A stretch of DNA of 64,000 bases from Carboxylicivirga mesophila (GTDB lineage Bacteria; Bacteroidota; Bacteroidia; Bacteroidales; Marinilabiliaceae), in assembly GCF_018271975.1 (NCBI RefSeq), contig NZ_JAGUCN010000002.1:186001-250000 (forward strand), read 5' to 3'. The notes below the pieces were generated by a model. That model was not told the DNA's origin. It saw only the letters and a program-made list of their open reading frames with translations, and searched no databases. Shown here in pieces: positions 17,484 to 26,318 of this stretch. Within the stretch, counting starts at the first letter, position 1. Each line of letters opens with the position of its first letter. Position numbers and translations under genes: made by a program.

Positions 17484-19205
17484 ATGAATAAAACAGCGTC
17501 TAAATTATCGTTTAAAGAAAAGCTGGGCTATAGCCTGGGCGATACAGCCTCCCATTTTGTATGGGACATGGTGGGGTTCTGGATCCTCATTTTTTATACC
17601 GATACTTTTGGTATCTCCGCAGCAGCGGCTGGTACCATCATGCTTATTGCCCGTGTGTGGGACATGATAAATGATCCGCTGATGGGCATTATCTCCGATC
17701 GTACCAATACACGCTGGGGAAAGTTCAGGCCATATATCTTGTATACGGCTGTACCTTATGCTATACTGGCTGTGTTAACCTTTACCACGCCAGACCTGAG
17801 TTATACGGGTAAAATTATTTGGGCCGCCGTGACTTATTTCTTACTGATGACGGCATATACAGCCATCAACCTGCCGTATTCATCATTAATGGCAGTCATG
17901 ACATCCGACTCCAATGAGCGAGCCGGCATTAACACTTATCGTTTCATTAGTGCGTTCTCGGGGCAGCTGATTGTCACTGGTCTGGCCCTGTCAATGGCTA
18001 TTTATTTTGGTAAAGGCGAGTTTACCACCAAAGTCAATCAGCTTCAAAGCAAGGGCGGGTATGTGGAGGTTATTAATAACGATAGCCTCAAATATCAGCT
18101 TAATGCCGGATTTGCAGGAATTGATACCCTGAGATATACCATTGAGGATGCTGATAACAATATTACAGAAGGTGTGGTGTATGTTGTTGTGACACCTTCA
18201 GCTGAGGACACGCTTGACTATGGCGATGCAGTAATGGCTTTTGACTCAACTGCCATAAAAGAACAGATCAAAGAGGCAGGTGTTATACCCTACCCTTTAG
18301 CACGTGAAGATGTGCATTATATCGATACGCAAAGAAGCGACTCTGTGATTGATGTAAGGGCAAACGATAACCTGGTGGACAAGGCCAAAGGCTATCAATA
18401 TACGCTTATCGTTCTTGGTTTTCTGAGTGTGATTTTTTTCCTCATCACTTTCTTTTCAACCAAAGAAAGGGTAGCGCCACCCCGTAATCCGAATCAAAGC
18501 ATCTGGTCCGATATTAAAAACCTTGGGTCGAACAGGCCTTGGGTCGTGCTGGCACTTGTTGGTATCGTATCCTTCATCATGTTTGCTTTGCAGAATTTGT
18601 CAATTGCCTATTACTTCAAGTATTACATTGGTACTGAGGAAAATGTGCAGTTGTTTAATGTGGTAAGCAGTGTTGCCCTCATTATTGGCCTGCCAATAGC
18701 TAAACCATTGGCACGAAAATTTGGCAACCGCAATGTTTTTATGGCGAGCACCATTCTCTCGGGTATTTTCTTTGCCTTGCTGTATATTCCTGAAGCCGGT
18801 GATTACACACTGATATATACTTTTAATGTGCTGGCCAAATTCACCTATGCGCCTGCAGTTGTGCTTTTGTGGACCATGTTGGCTGATACAGCCGATTATA
18901 CCGAGTGGAAAACAGGGCAGCGTGCTACCGGACTGGTGTTTTCAGCTGCCACCTTTGCGCAAAAGGCCGGATGGGGTATTGGTGGTGCTTTGGCCGGATG
19001 GTTGCTCGTACTGTTTAAGTTTGAAGCTAATGCTGTTCAATCAGAGTCAACCATTACCGGTATTAAGCTTATGGTTTCGGTGATACCGGGCATCTTGTAC
19101 ATGTCCTGTGCCGCATTGCTATTCTTCTATACCATCGATAAAAAAACAAGTGAGCAAATGCAGGCCGATCTGGAGGAAAGAAGAAATCAGACAGGTATTG
19201 AATAA
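17484..19205 (+). CDS. GPH-family symporter with periplasmic Ig-like insert
   Basis: A MelB-like symporter of 573 residues, about 100 longer than usual. The family loop ARVWDMINDPLMGIISD then TNTRWGKFRPYI is at about residues 57-85. The extra length is an insert at about residues 177-304 between TM5 and TM6, which places it in the periplasm. Within it, residues 189-237 (GGYVEV...LNAGFAGIDTLRYTIED...VYVVVT) match the pattern of a cadherin/Big-type tandem-95 Ig-like repeat, and 289-296 (IDVRANDN) resembles the lead motif of the same repeat, here placed after the core. The transporter core on both sides is intact. The likely cargo is beta-glucan oligosaccharides; the insert might dock a periplasmic partner or bind substrate. 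Confidence 0.87.
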   Translation: MNKTASKLSFKEKLGYSLGDTASHFVWDMVGFWILIFYTDTFGISAAAAGTIMLIARVWDMINDPLMGIISDRTNTRWGKFRPYILYTAVPYAILAVLTFTTPDLSYTGKIIWAAVTYFLLMTAYTAINLPYSSLMAVMTSDSNERAGINTYRFISAFSGQLIVTGLALSMAIYFGKGEFTTKVNQLQSKGGYVEVINNDSLKYQLNAGFAGIDTLRYTIEDADNNITEGVVYVVVTPSAEDTLDYGDAVMAFDSTAIKEQIKEAGVIPYPLAREDVHYIDTQRSDSVIDVRANDNLVDKAKGYQYTLIVLGFLSVIFFLITFFSTKERVAPPRNPNQSIWSDIKNLGSNRPWVVLALVGIVSFIMFALQNLSIAYYFKYYIGTEENVQLFNVVSSVALIIGLPIAKPLARKFGNRNVFMASTILSGIFFALLYIPEAGDYTLIYTFNVLAKFTYAPAVVLLWTMLADTADYTEWKTGQRATGLVFSAATFAQKAGWGIGGALAGWLLVLFKFEANAVQSESTITGIKLMVSVIPGILYMSCAALLFFYTIDKKTSEQMQADLEERRNQTGIE

Positions 19206-19226
19206 ATCCACAAAATAAACTAAGAT

Positions 19227-21614
19227 ATGAGACTTGTAGGTATACTAACATTTGTGTTTATGGCCACATTGTCATTATCAGCTCAGGATAAGGAGTTGGA
19301 AGAGAAAGTAAATAACCTAGTGTCTGAACTGACGCTTGAGGAAAAGATTTCCTTATGTTCAGGCCGCGACGACTGGAGTACGCAGCCCATTGAACGACTG
19401 GATATCCCTTGGATATGGATGGCCGACGGACCACATGGACTGAGGCGGGCTCCTGCCACTAATAAAGCCGGTTATGGCGATCAGCATCCGGCAACTTGTT
19501 TCCCAACGGCCTCAGCTTTGTCCGCAACCTGGGATACGGATTTGATTTACAAAGTGGGACAAGCTTTGGGGGAGGAATGTCAGGCTTTGGGTGTGAATGT
19601 ATTGCTGGGACCAGGCGTCAATATCAAGCGTTCGGTATTAGGTGGCCGTAACTTCGAATATTTCACTGAAGATCCTGTTCTGTCGGGTGAATTGGGAGCA
19701 GCTTACATCAATGGTGTGCAAAGTCAGGGAGTGGGTACTTCGCTCAAGCATTTTGTGGCTAATAATGTTGAAACCATGCGCATGTTTATGAACTCCGATG
19801 TGGATATGCGTACATTACATGAAATTTACCTGACACCTTTTGAAATTGCCGTTAAGAAGGCGCAGCCCTGGACGGTGATGGCTTGTTACAACCGGGTGCA
19901 GGGTGAATACGGTACACAGAGTCCGTATCTGCTAACCAGCTTACTGAAAGAAGAGTGGGGCTTTAAAGGGATGGTTATATCTGACTGGTTTGCGGTGGTG
20001 GATCGTGTAGCGGCTCTGAAAGCGGGCATGCATATCGAAATGCCGCATGTGAGCAGTGTTAATGATGAGATACTGCTTAAGGCAGTTCAGCAGGGCGAAT
20101 TAGATGAAGCTATTCTTGATAATCTGGTGAAAGAAATATTGATGGTGGTGTTAAAAGCCAAGTCGCTCGACAGAGAAGATGTTGAACAAAAGGTGGGGGA
20201 GCATCATCAATTCGCTCGCGAGGTACATGGGCAGGCCATTACATTGCTTAAAAACGATGGAAATGTGTTGCCTTTAAGTAAAGATAAATACAAAAAGATT
20301 GCCATCATTGGCGAGTTTGCAGCTAATCCGCGCTACCAGGGTAATGGCAGTTCAGAGGTGAAGCCGACCCAATTGGATAATGTGTTGGATATCATCAAAA
20401 AGGAATATGGTAAAGGAGTGAAAATAAGTTATGCCCAGGGTTATAACCTGAAGGATGATAATGATTTCACCATGGTTGAGGAAGCTGTGCAATTGGCAAA
20501 AGAGTCCGATGTCGCTTTGGTTTTTGCCGGATTACCGTTGCATTATGAGTCAGAAGGTATTGACCGCAAACACATTGATATGCCGGCTGCACATAATCAG
20601 TTGATTGCTGAAGTGGCAAAAGTACAGAATAACACAGTGGCTGTTTTAACCAATGGCAGTGCTGTGGCTATGCCCTGGATTGAGCAAGTACCTGCAGTAT
20701 TAGAAACCTGGTTGGGTGGACAGGCAGGCGCAGGAGCTGTGGCCGATGTGCTTTTTGGAACCGTCAATCCTTCTGGTAAGCTGGCAGAAACATTCCCTGT
20801 TAAACTGGCTGACACGCCTGCTGCCTTTAACTTCCCGGGTGAACAGGGCAATGTGCTCTATGGCGAGCGTATTTTTGTTGGCTATCGCTATTACGATGAG
20901 AAGCAAATTGAACCACTGTTTCCTTTTGGTCATGGATTGTCTTACACCACATTTGATTATTCCGATATTCAGTTGTCGGCTAAAAAAATAAGCGATAAGG
21001 ATGCGTTGGTTGTCACCTTAAAAGTAAAGAATACAGGTGCAATAGCAGGTAAAGAAACAGTGCAGCTTTATGTCAGCGACCTTGAAAGTACCCTGCAACG
21101 CCCTGAAAAAGAGCTAAAGCACTTTATTAAAGTTGAGCTGCAACCGGGTGAAACAAAAGAAGTGAGCTTCGAGTTATCCGGTCGCGATTTCTCTTACTAT
21201 GATGCCAGGCGGGATATGTGGATTGCAGAAAGTGGCAATTTCGAAATAATGGCAGCGGCCTCATCACGCGATATTCGTCTGAAAGCAAATTTTGAGTTGG
21301 AATCCACTCAGCAAGTACCCATGATGGTGGATAAATATACCTTTGCCAAGGAGCTATGGGATAACCAAGAAACCCGCGAATTACTGAAGGAATACATGCC
21401 TAACTGGATTAATGGTTGGGTGCCGGAAGGCAAAACTATGGACGAAGCCAATATCCCAGGTTTTTTTATGGAGCATCCGATGATTAAGTTTCCCTACATC
21501 ACCAACCATGAAATTACCCACGAGCAAGTGGATGAATTAATAGAGCGTTGCAAGAACATTACTTATACGCCCAGTTACCGGACGTTTAAGGAGGTGGAGA
21601 ATGTTTCCTTCTGA
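19227..21614 (+). CDS. GH3 beta-glucosidase, secreted, with C-terminal extension
   Basis: A 795-residue GH3 enzyme with a type I signal peptide (cleavage expected after LSLSA, residue 19) and no lipobox, so probably periplasmic. The barrel has GPGVNIKRS and GGRNFEYFTEDP, KHFVANN, and the nucleophile Asp253 in MVISDWFAV. The second domain and an FnIII-like domain (about 590-690) follow. The final 90 or so residues, after ANFELES, form an acidic, helix-rich tail (for example KEYMPNWINGW) beyond the usual GH3 end. It differs strongly from the BglX-like GH3 at 5,357, so the two probably divide linkages or chain lengths. It is the last gene of the beta-glucan locus. Confidence 0.92.
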   Translation: MRLVGILTFVFMATLSLSAQDKELEEKVNNLVSELTLEEKISLCSGRDDWSTQPIERLDIPWIWMADGPHGLRRAPATNKAGYGDQHPATCFPTASALSATWDTDLIYKVGQALGEECQALGVNVLLGPGVNIKRSVLGGRNFEYFTEDPVLSGELGAAYINGVQSQGVGTSLKHFVANNVETMRMFMNSDVDMRTLHEIYLTPFEIAVKKAQPWTVMACYNRVQGEYGTQSPYLLTSLLKEEWGFKGMVISDWFAVVDRVAALKAGMHIEMPHVSSVNDEILLKAVQQGELDEAILDNLVKEILMVVLKAKSLDREDVEQKVGEHHQFAREVHGQAITLLKNDGNVLPLSKDKYKKIAIIGEFAANPRYQGNGSSEVKPTQLDNVLDIIKKEYGKGVKISYAQGYNLKDDNDFTMVEEAVQLAKESDVALVFAGLPLHYESEGIDRKHIDMPAAHNQLIAEVAKVQNNTVAVLTNGSAVAMPWIEQVPAVLETWLGGQAGAGAVADVLFGTVNPSGKLAETFPVKLADTPAAFNFPGEQGNVLYGERIFVGYRYYDEKQIEPLFPFGHGLSYTTFDYSDIQLSAKKISDKDALVVTLKVKNTGAIAGKETVQLYVSDLESTLQRPEKELKHFIKVELQPGETKEVSFELSGRDFSYYDARRDMWIAESGNFEIMAAASSRDIRLKANFELESTQQVPMMVDKYTFAKELWDNQETRELLKEYMPNWINGWVPEGKTMDEANIPGFFMEHPMIKFPYITNHEITHEQVDELIERCKNITYTPSYRTFKEVENVSF

Positions 21615-21634
21615 TAAATTGTATTAGTCAATAA

Positions 21635-21729
21635 GTAAAAGAGTAAGCCCGTTAATTGTTTTAAAACAGTATTAAACAATAGAATAAAAGAATAATCGCA
21701 GATTCAAATTCAGGCGGGCTTACTTTTAC
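21635..21729 (+). terminator. Long-range inverted repeat closing the beta-glucan locus
   Basis: The arm at 21635-21651 (GTAAAAG-AG-TAAGCCCG) is complementary to CGGGCTTACTTTTAC at 21715-21729 apart from a two-base bulge, with 63 AT-rich bases between. It starts 20 bases after the GH3 stop. The right arm reads CUUACUUUUAC in RNA, so it may act as a terminator with a large loop, or as a recognition element. The 297-base gap to the DoxX gene holds nothing else I can identify. Confidence 0.5.
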
Positions 21730-21911
21730 CTCACTATTATTTGCCATACTTCCATATTCGGCACCTGGCTTATGTTACTTACTATTGTTAAGTGGTTGAC
21801 GTATGTTCAAAATGTTCAGATAATATGGTTATTTGATTGATTAGTATTTGTTTAAGTTGTAATTGTTTCTATTTTACATCTTCTAAACTAATCATACAAT
21901 TGACCAATAAA

Positions 21912-22403
21912 ATGAATAACCCATTTTCTTTGAATACCCTTCAACTGTACGCCATGGTTGGCTTGCGCGTGCTTACCGGATGGTATTTCCTCTATGAAGG
22001 AATCATCAAATTACTTCATCCCGGATGGAGTGCCTTTGGTTTTTTAATGAGTACAGAAGGTGTCTTTTCAGGCTTTTTTCATTCACTGGCTGAAAATTCC
22101 ATTAGCCTTGATGTAGTTAATTTTCTTAATATTTGGGGATTAATTGCCATAGGTATAGGTCTGATAACTGGCACATTGGCGCGCATTGCTTCTTTGGCAG
22201 GAGCCTTGCTGGTATTTCTATATTACCTGGCCCACCCACCCACTATTGCAGCACAGCTGATGCCTGGTTCAGAGCAGGCTTTATGGGTAGATAAGAATCT
22301 GATATTTACCCTTCTGCTTATAGTACTTTATGCAATTCCCACCAGCCAGGTGAATGGTCTCGATCGCCTGATATTCAACAAAAGCAATACCCATGGACGA
22401 TAA
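21912..22403 (+). CDS. DoxX/DoxD-like small membrane protein
   Basis: A 163-residue protein with four hydrophobic segments and the DoxX-type opening (LRVLTGWYFLYEGIIKLLHP). The frame extends to 21837, but the ATG at 21912 (MNNPFSLNTLQ) is the sensible start. Its last codons overlap the first gene of the oxidoreductase pair by 11 bases (22393-22403), so the two are translationally coupled. DoxX-like proteins often accompany Gfo/Idh and DUF1080 clusters in Bacteroidota. A role in passing electrons from periplasmic sugar oxidation to the quinone pool is an attractive inference from the family name (quinone oxidoreductase subunit) and context, but it is not shown by the sequence. Confidence 0.8.
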   Translation: MNNPFSLNTLQLYAMVGLRVLTGWYFLYEGIIKLLHPGWSAFGFLMSTEGVFSGFFHSLAENSISLDVVNFLNIWGLIAIGIGLITGTLARIASLAGALLVFLYYLAHPPTIAAQLMPGSEQALWVDKNLIFTLLLIVLYAIPTSQVNGLDRLIFNKSNTHGR

Positions 22404-23943
22404 TAAACGAAGCTTCTCTCGCAGAGATATAGTCAAAACTCTGGCGACAGTACCTGTGTTAGGGGCATTTGCATATGCTCTGCTTAAAAAAACTGACTAT
22501 CAACAACAACACAGCTTCAACATGGCTGATGAACTGGGGCTGAAGTTATATGATGATCCCGAACCGGCTTCAATTTCCAGTGGACAAACCATCAGGCTGG
22601 GTATTATTGGAACAGGTGGTCGTGGTCGTTACCTATTGGAAGCAGCAGGTTTTGCGCATCCCAATACGCTAAAGCATTGGCAAGAGCAAGCACAGCTTAA
22701 CCCATCTGATACCCGTTATGGCGATTTTATAGAGCAGGATGACCTGAATATTGACATACGTGGTGTATGCGACATTTTCGATGTTAATGCCAAAGAAGCT
22801 CTCTTGTCGTGCAGCAACCAAGAAAAATCAACGGAGTTAAACGAGGCGGCTTCTAAGGTGAAACACTATACCGATTATCGTGAATTACTGGCAGCACCTG
22901 ATATTGATGCGGTGATTATTGCTACCCCAGACCATTGGCATGCTCAGATGGGCATTGATGCGGCCAAAGCCGGTAAGCACATTTATATCGAAAAAGGCCT
23001 GACCCGCACCATTGAGGAAGCGTTTGCCTTGCGTAAAGCAGTTAAAGAGTCGGGCGTTGTTTTCCAGTTGGGACACCAGGGTCGGCAAACAGCCAGTTTT
23101 AAAAAGGCCAAACAGTTAGTTGATAAAAATGTGCTTGGAAAAATATCCCTCATTGAGGTATGTACCAACCGAAACGACCCCAATGGTGCCTGGGTTTATC
23201 CGATTCATCCCGCGGCTAGTGAACAAACCATCGACTGGCAACAATTTATTGAGCCAACCAATAATCATCCGTTTAGTGCCGAGCGTTTTTTTCGCTGGCG
23301 TTGCTGGTGGGACTATGGTACAGGGCTGGCTGGCGACCTGCTGACTCATGAGTACGATGCCATTAACCAGGTGATGCAGCTGGGGATACCGCATTCGGCA
23401 GTGGCATCAGGAGGTATCTATTTTTATAAAGATGGCCGTGAAGTACCTGACGTCTTTCAGGCGGTGTTTGAATACCCGGAGCGTGACCTGACTTTCATGT
23501 ACAGTGCCTCTCTGGCAAACGATCATTACCGTGGTAAAGTACTGATGGGGCACGATGCCACCATGAAAATGGAAAATGTACTGGAGGTGTATCCCGATAA
23601 CCGTTCGACACAGTATCGCAAGCAGCTTGATGCCGGCTTGATTTCAGCCGATAAGCCTATGATAACTTACCAGCCTGGTAAAAACAGCCTGGATGGCTAC
23701 AGCTCAGCCACCGAGCAATATTTTGCCAGCAGAGGTCTGTTATACACCCATGTGCAGGGCAAGCGGGTTAATACGGCGCATCTGCACATAAAAGAATGGC
23801 TCAATGGCATACGAAGTAACAAGCAACCCAGTTGCGATATTCATCAGGCCTTTGAAGAGGCTGTTACCGCACACATGGCTACCATCGCTTATCGCGAGAA
23901 CCGCAAAGTGTATTGGGATGCTGATAAAGAACAACTGATATAA
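22393..23943 (+). CDS. Gfo/Idh/MocA-family oxidoreductase, Tat-type signal
   Basis: A 516-residue oxidoreductase with an N-terminal twin-arginine motif (FSRRDIVK) before a hydrophobic stretch, indicating export in folded form with bound cofactor. The Rossmann motif is GIIGTGGRGR (about residues 74-83). The usual EKP motif of the family reads EKG here (YIEKGLTRT), keeping the Lys that lies in the active site. The C-terminal half contains GHQGRQ and WRCWWDYGTGLAGDLLTHEYD, typical of the long periplasmic members. The expected reaction is NAD-dependent oxidation or reduction at C3 of a glycoside. It shares an operon with DoxX, a second Gfo/Idh protein, DUF1080 and a TIM-barrel protein. Confidence 0.88.
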   Translation: MDDNKRSFSRRDIVKTLATVPVLGAFAYALLKKTDYQQQHSFNMADELGLKLYDDPEPASISSGQTIRLGIIGTGGRGRYLLEAAGFAHPNTLKHWQEQAQLNPSDTRYGDFIEQDDLNIDIRGVCDIFDVNAKEALLSCSNQEKSTELNEAASKVKHYTDYRELLAAPDIDAVIIATPDHWHAQMGIDAAKAGKHIYIEKGLTRTIEEAFALRKAVKESGVVFQLGHQGRQTASFKKAKQLVDKNVLGKISLIEVCTNRNDPNGAWVYPIHPAASEQTIDWQQFIEPTNNHPFSAERFFRWRCWWDYGTGLAGDLLTHEYDAINQVMQLGIPHSAVASGGIYFYKDGREVPDVFQAVFEYPERDLTFMYSASLANDHYRGKVLMGHDATMKMENVLEVYPDNRSTQYRKQLDAGLISADKPMITYQPGKNSLDGYSSATEQYFASRGLLYTHVQGKRVNTAHLHIKEWLNGIRSNKQPSCDIHQAFEEAVTAHMATIAYRENRKVYWDADKEQLI

Positions 23944-23987
23944 TTACCCTTTATAAACTCAGTATTAATCACCTTACATTATCAAAC

Positions 23988-25472
23988 ATGAACAAAAAAG
24001 AAAAAATCTATGAAATGAACCGGCGCAGGTTTATATCCAATGCAGGACTGGCTGCTGCGGGTTTGACCATGATGCCCTCTGTTGTGGCCATGAACAGTCG
24101 CCGGAAATCGAAAAATGACAAACTGAATATTGCCGGAGTTGGTGTTGGAGGAAGAGGCTTTGGTGTGTTGAAGGCCGTCGAAAGTGAAAATATTGTAGCA
24201 CTGTGCGATGTAGACTGGAAATATGCCAAAGGCTGTTTCGAGTACTTTCCAAAGGCTAAGCGCTACTGGGACTGGCGTAAAATGCTGGACGAAATGGGCA
24301 ATGATATTGATGCAGTGGTGGTAGCCACAGCCGACCATACGCACGCCATCATTGCGGCTACGGCCATTACTATGGGTAAGCATGTGTATGTTGAGAAGCC
24401 GCTGACTCACACCGTATATGAATCACGTTTGCTAACCAAACTGGCAGCTAAATATAAGGTGGCAACGCAGATGGGTAACCAGGGAGCATCGGGCGATGGA
24501 GTTGCTACCACTACCGAATGGATTCGCAATGGTGAGATCGGTGAGGTGCGCAAAGTTGAAGCTTTTACCGACCGCCCCATATGGCCACAGGGTCTGAATC
24601 GCCCGACAGAAAAGCAGCCCATACCCGAAACCATGAACTGGGATTTATTTGTTGGACCAGCTAAAATGCGTTCGTTTAATGAGATTTACACACCCTGGAA
24701 TTTCCGCGGTTGGTGGGACTTTGGTACAGGTGCTTTGGGCGATATGGCCTGTCATATTCTGCATCCGGTGTTTAAAGGGCTTAACCTGGGCTATCCCATA
24801 AAAGCACAGGGCAGTTCTACACTCTTACTAACCGATGCGGCTCCTGTGGCCCAAAAAGTTCGACTGGTATTTCCTGAACGTAAAAGCCTGCCAAAAGTAA
24901 ATATGCCCGAAGTAGAAGTACATTGGTACGATGGCGGTTTACAGCCCCTTAAACCAGACGGATGGCCAGCAGGAAAAGATATGAATCATCACGGAGGTGG
25001 TGTGCTCTTTCACGGCTCAAAAGATACACTGGTTTGTGGATGCTATGGTCGCGATCCTTGGCTGCTTTCTGGCCGGACACCTGATGTGCCCAAAACATTA
25101 CCGCGTATTACAACCAGTCATGAGATGGATTGGGTAAGGGCTTGTAAAGAATCACCCGAAACCAGAGTGGAAACCTTATCGCCATTTAGCGAGGCCGGCC
25201 CTTTTAATGAAATGGTGGTGATGGGGGTGCTGGCCGTTCGTTTGCAGTCACTCAATAAAGAGCTGGAGTGGGATGGTGAAAATATGCGATTCACAAATAT
25301 TGGCGATGATGAAACCATCCGGACAGTGATAAGCGATGGGTTTAAAATACACGATGGTCACCCTACTTTTGATAAAGAATGGACCGAGCCAGTTAATGCC
25401 AACGCCTTTGCCAATGAACTCATTAAGCACACTTACCGCGATGGCTGGACATTGCCGGAGATGCCAGTGTAA
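23988..25472 (+). CDS. Gfo/Idh/MocA-family oxidoreductase, Tat signal, second copy
   Basis: A 494-residue relative of the preceding gene. The Tat signal is classic (MNRRRFISNAG... followed by AAAGLTMMPSVVA); translation could start at 23988 or at the Met of that motif (24015). The nucleotide motif is GVGVGGRGFG and the active-site motif is the normal EKP (VYVEKPLTHT). WWDFGTGALGDMACH near residue 240 is the metal/substrate-region motif of this subgroup. Paired oxidoreductases of this kind are known to interconvert glycosides and 3-ketoglycosides. Differences from its partner (EKP against EKG) suggest different substrates or directions. It is separated from DUF1080 by 99 bases with no obvious terminator. 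Confidence 0.9.
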   Translation: MNKKEKIYEMNRRRFISNAGLAAAGLTMMPSVVAMNSRRKSKNDKLNIAGVGVGGRGFGVLKAVESENIVALCDVDWKYAKGCFEYFPKAKRYWDWRKMLDEMGNDIDAVVVATADHTHAIIAATAITMGKHVYVEKPLTHTVYESRLLTKLAAKYKVATQMGNQGASGDGVATTTEWIRNGEIGEVRKVEAFTDRPIWPQGLNRPTEKQPIPETMNWDLFVGPAKMRSFNEIYTPWNFRGWWDFGTGALGDMACHILHPVFKGLNLGYPIKAQGSSTLLLTDAAPVAQKVRLVFPERKSLPKVNMPEVEVHWYDGGLQPLKPDGWPAGKDMNHHGGGVLFHGSKDTLVCGCYGRDPWLLSGRTPDVPKTLPRITTSHEMDWVRACKESPETRVETLSPFSEAGPFNEMVVMGVLAVRLQSLNKELEWDGENMRFTNIGDDETIRTVISDGFKIHDGHPTFDKEWTEPVNANAFANELIKHTYRDGWTLPEMPV

Positions 25473-25571
25473 TAGGTTGAGTTGTTGAAACAAGGAATTA
25501 TAAAATCAATATCAAACTAAAGAAAAGCGTGTTCGCCAGATTTGGCCGAAGCGCATAAAAAATCTAATAAA

Positions 25572-26318
25572 ATGAAGAATCTATTTTTAATCAGTTTAGT
25601 AGCTATGATACTAAGCTCATGTTGCGATAAGACGCAGGAAGTTAATGCACTAACTAAAGAAGAGAAAGCCGATGGCTGGCAGTTGTTGTTCGATGGAAAA
25701 ACGACTGATGGCTGGCGCAACTATGGTAAAACCACTTTCCCCGACGGTTGGGAGATTACCGAAGACGGTACGATTCACTGTCCTGGCTCTGGCAGGGGTG
25801 AAGCAGGCGGAAAAGACAGAGGTGATATTATTTATGGCGATAAGAAATTCGGTAACTTCCATCTGAAGCTGGAATGGAAAATCTCAGAAGGTGGTAACTC
25901 GGGTATTTTTTACCTGGGACAGGAAAGTGACTCATTGGATTACATCTGGAAAACAGCTCCGGAGATGCAGATACTGGATAATGAGAAGCATCCTGATGCG
26001 GCAGCCGGGATTGCCGGTAACCGTCAGGCTGGTTCGCTTTATGACCTGTATCCTGCTGTACCTCAGAATGCCAAGCCTGCCGGCGAATGGAATTCGGTAG
26101 AGATAAAAGTATACAAGGGTTCGGTTTGGCATATGCAGAATGGTGAAACAGTGGTTGAATACCATCTGTGGACACCTGAATGGAACGAGTTGGTGGCTGG
26201 TAGTAAGTTTCCGGCATTGAACCCAACATGGGCCGATGTGGCCAGCGAAGGGTATATCGGGCTTCAGGATCATGGCGACGATGTGTGGTTCCGTAACATT
26301 AAAATCAAAGAATTATGA
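25572..26318 (+). CDS. DUF1080 (3-keto-disaccharide hydrolase/lyase-type) lipoprotein
   Basis: A 248-residue lipoprotein from the ATG at 25572 (MKNLFLISLVAM), with the lipid Cys17 in LSSC; an in-frame TTG at 25542 would spoil the signal peptide. The domain is DUF1080 (PF06439), a LamG-like beta sandwich, with typical features GWQLLFDGKTTDGWRNY, NFHLKLEWKISEGGNSGIFY, and the closing GYIGLQDHG and VWFRNIKIKEL. Members act on 3-ketoglycosides made by neighbouring Gfo/Idh enzymes, breaking the glycosidic bond by hydrolysis or elimination. The stop codon overlaps the next ATG by four bases, so the TIM-barrel protein is made together with it. Confidence 0.9.
   Translation: MKNLFLISLVAMILSSCCDKTQEVNALTKEEKADGWQLLFDGKTTDGWRNYGKTTFPDGWEITEDGTIHCPGSGRGEAGGKDRGDIIYGDKKFGNFHLKLEWKISEGGNSGIFYLGQESDSLDYIWKTAPEMQILDNEKHPDAAAGIAGNRQAGSLYDLYPAVPQNAKPAGEWNSVEIKVYKGSVWHMQNGETVVEYHLWTPEWNELVAGSKFPALNPTWADVASEGYIGLQDHGDDVWFRNIKIKEL

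Noticed and set aside
25542-25571. TTG start for the DUF1080 protein
   Set aside because: It would put charged residues in front of a good lipoprotein signal that begins at the ATG at 25572.
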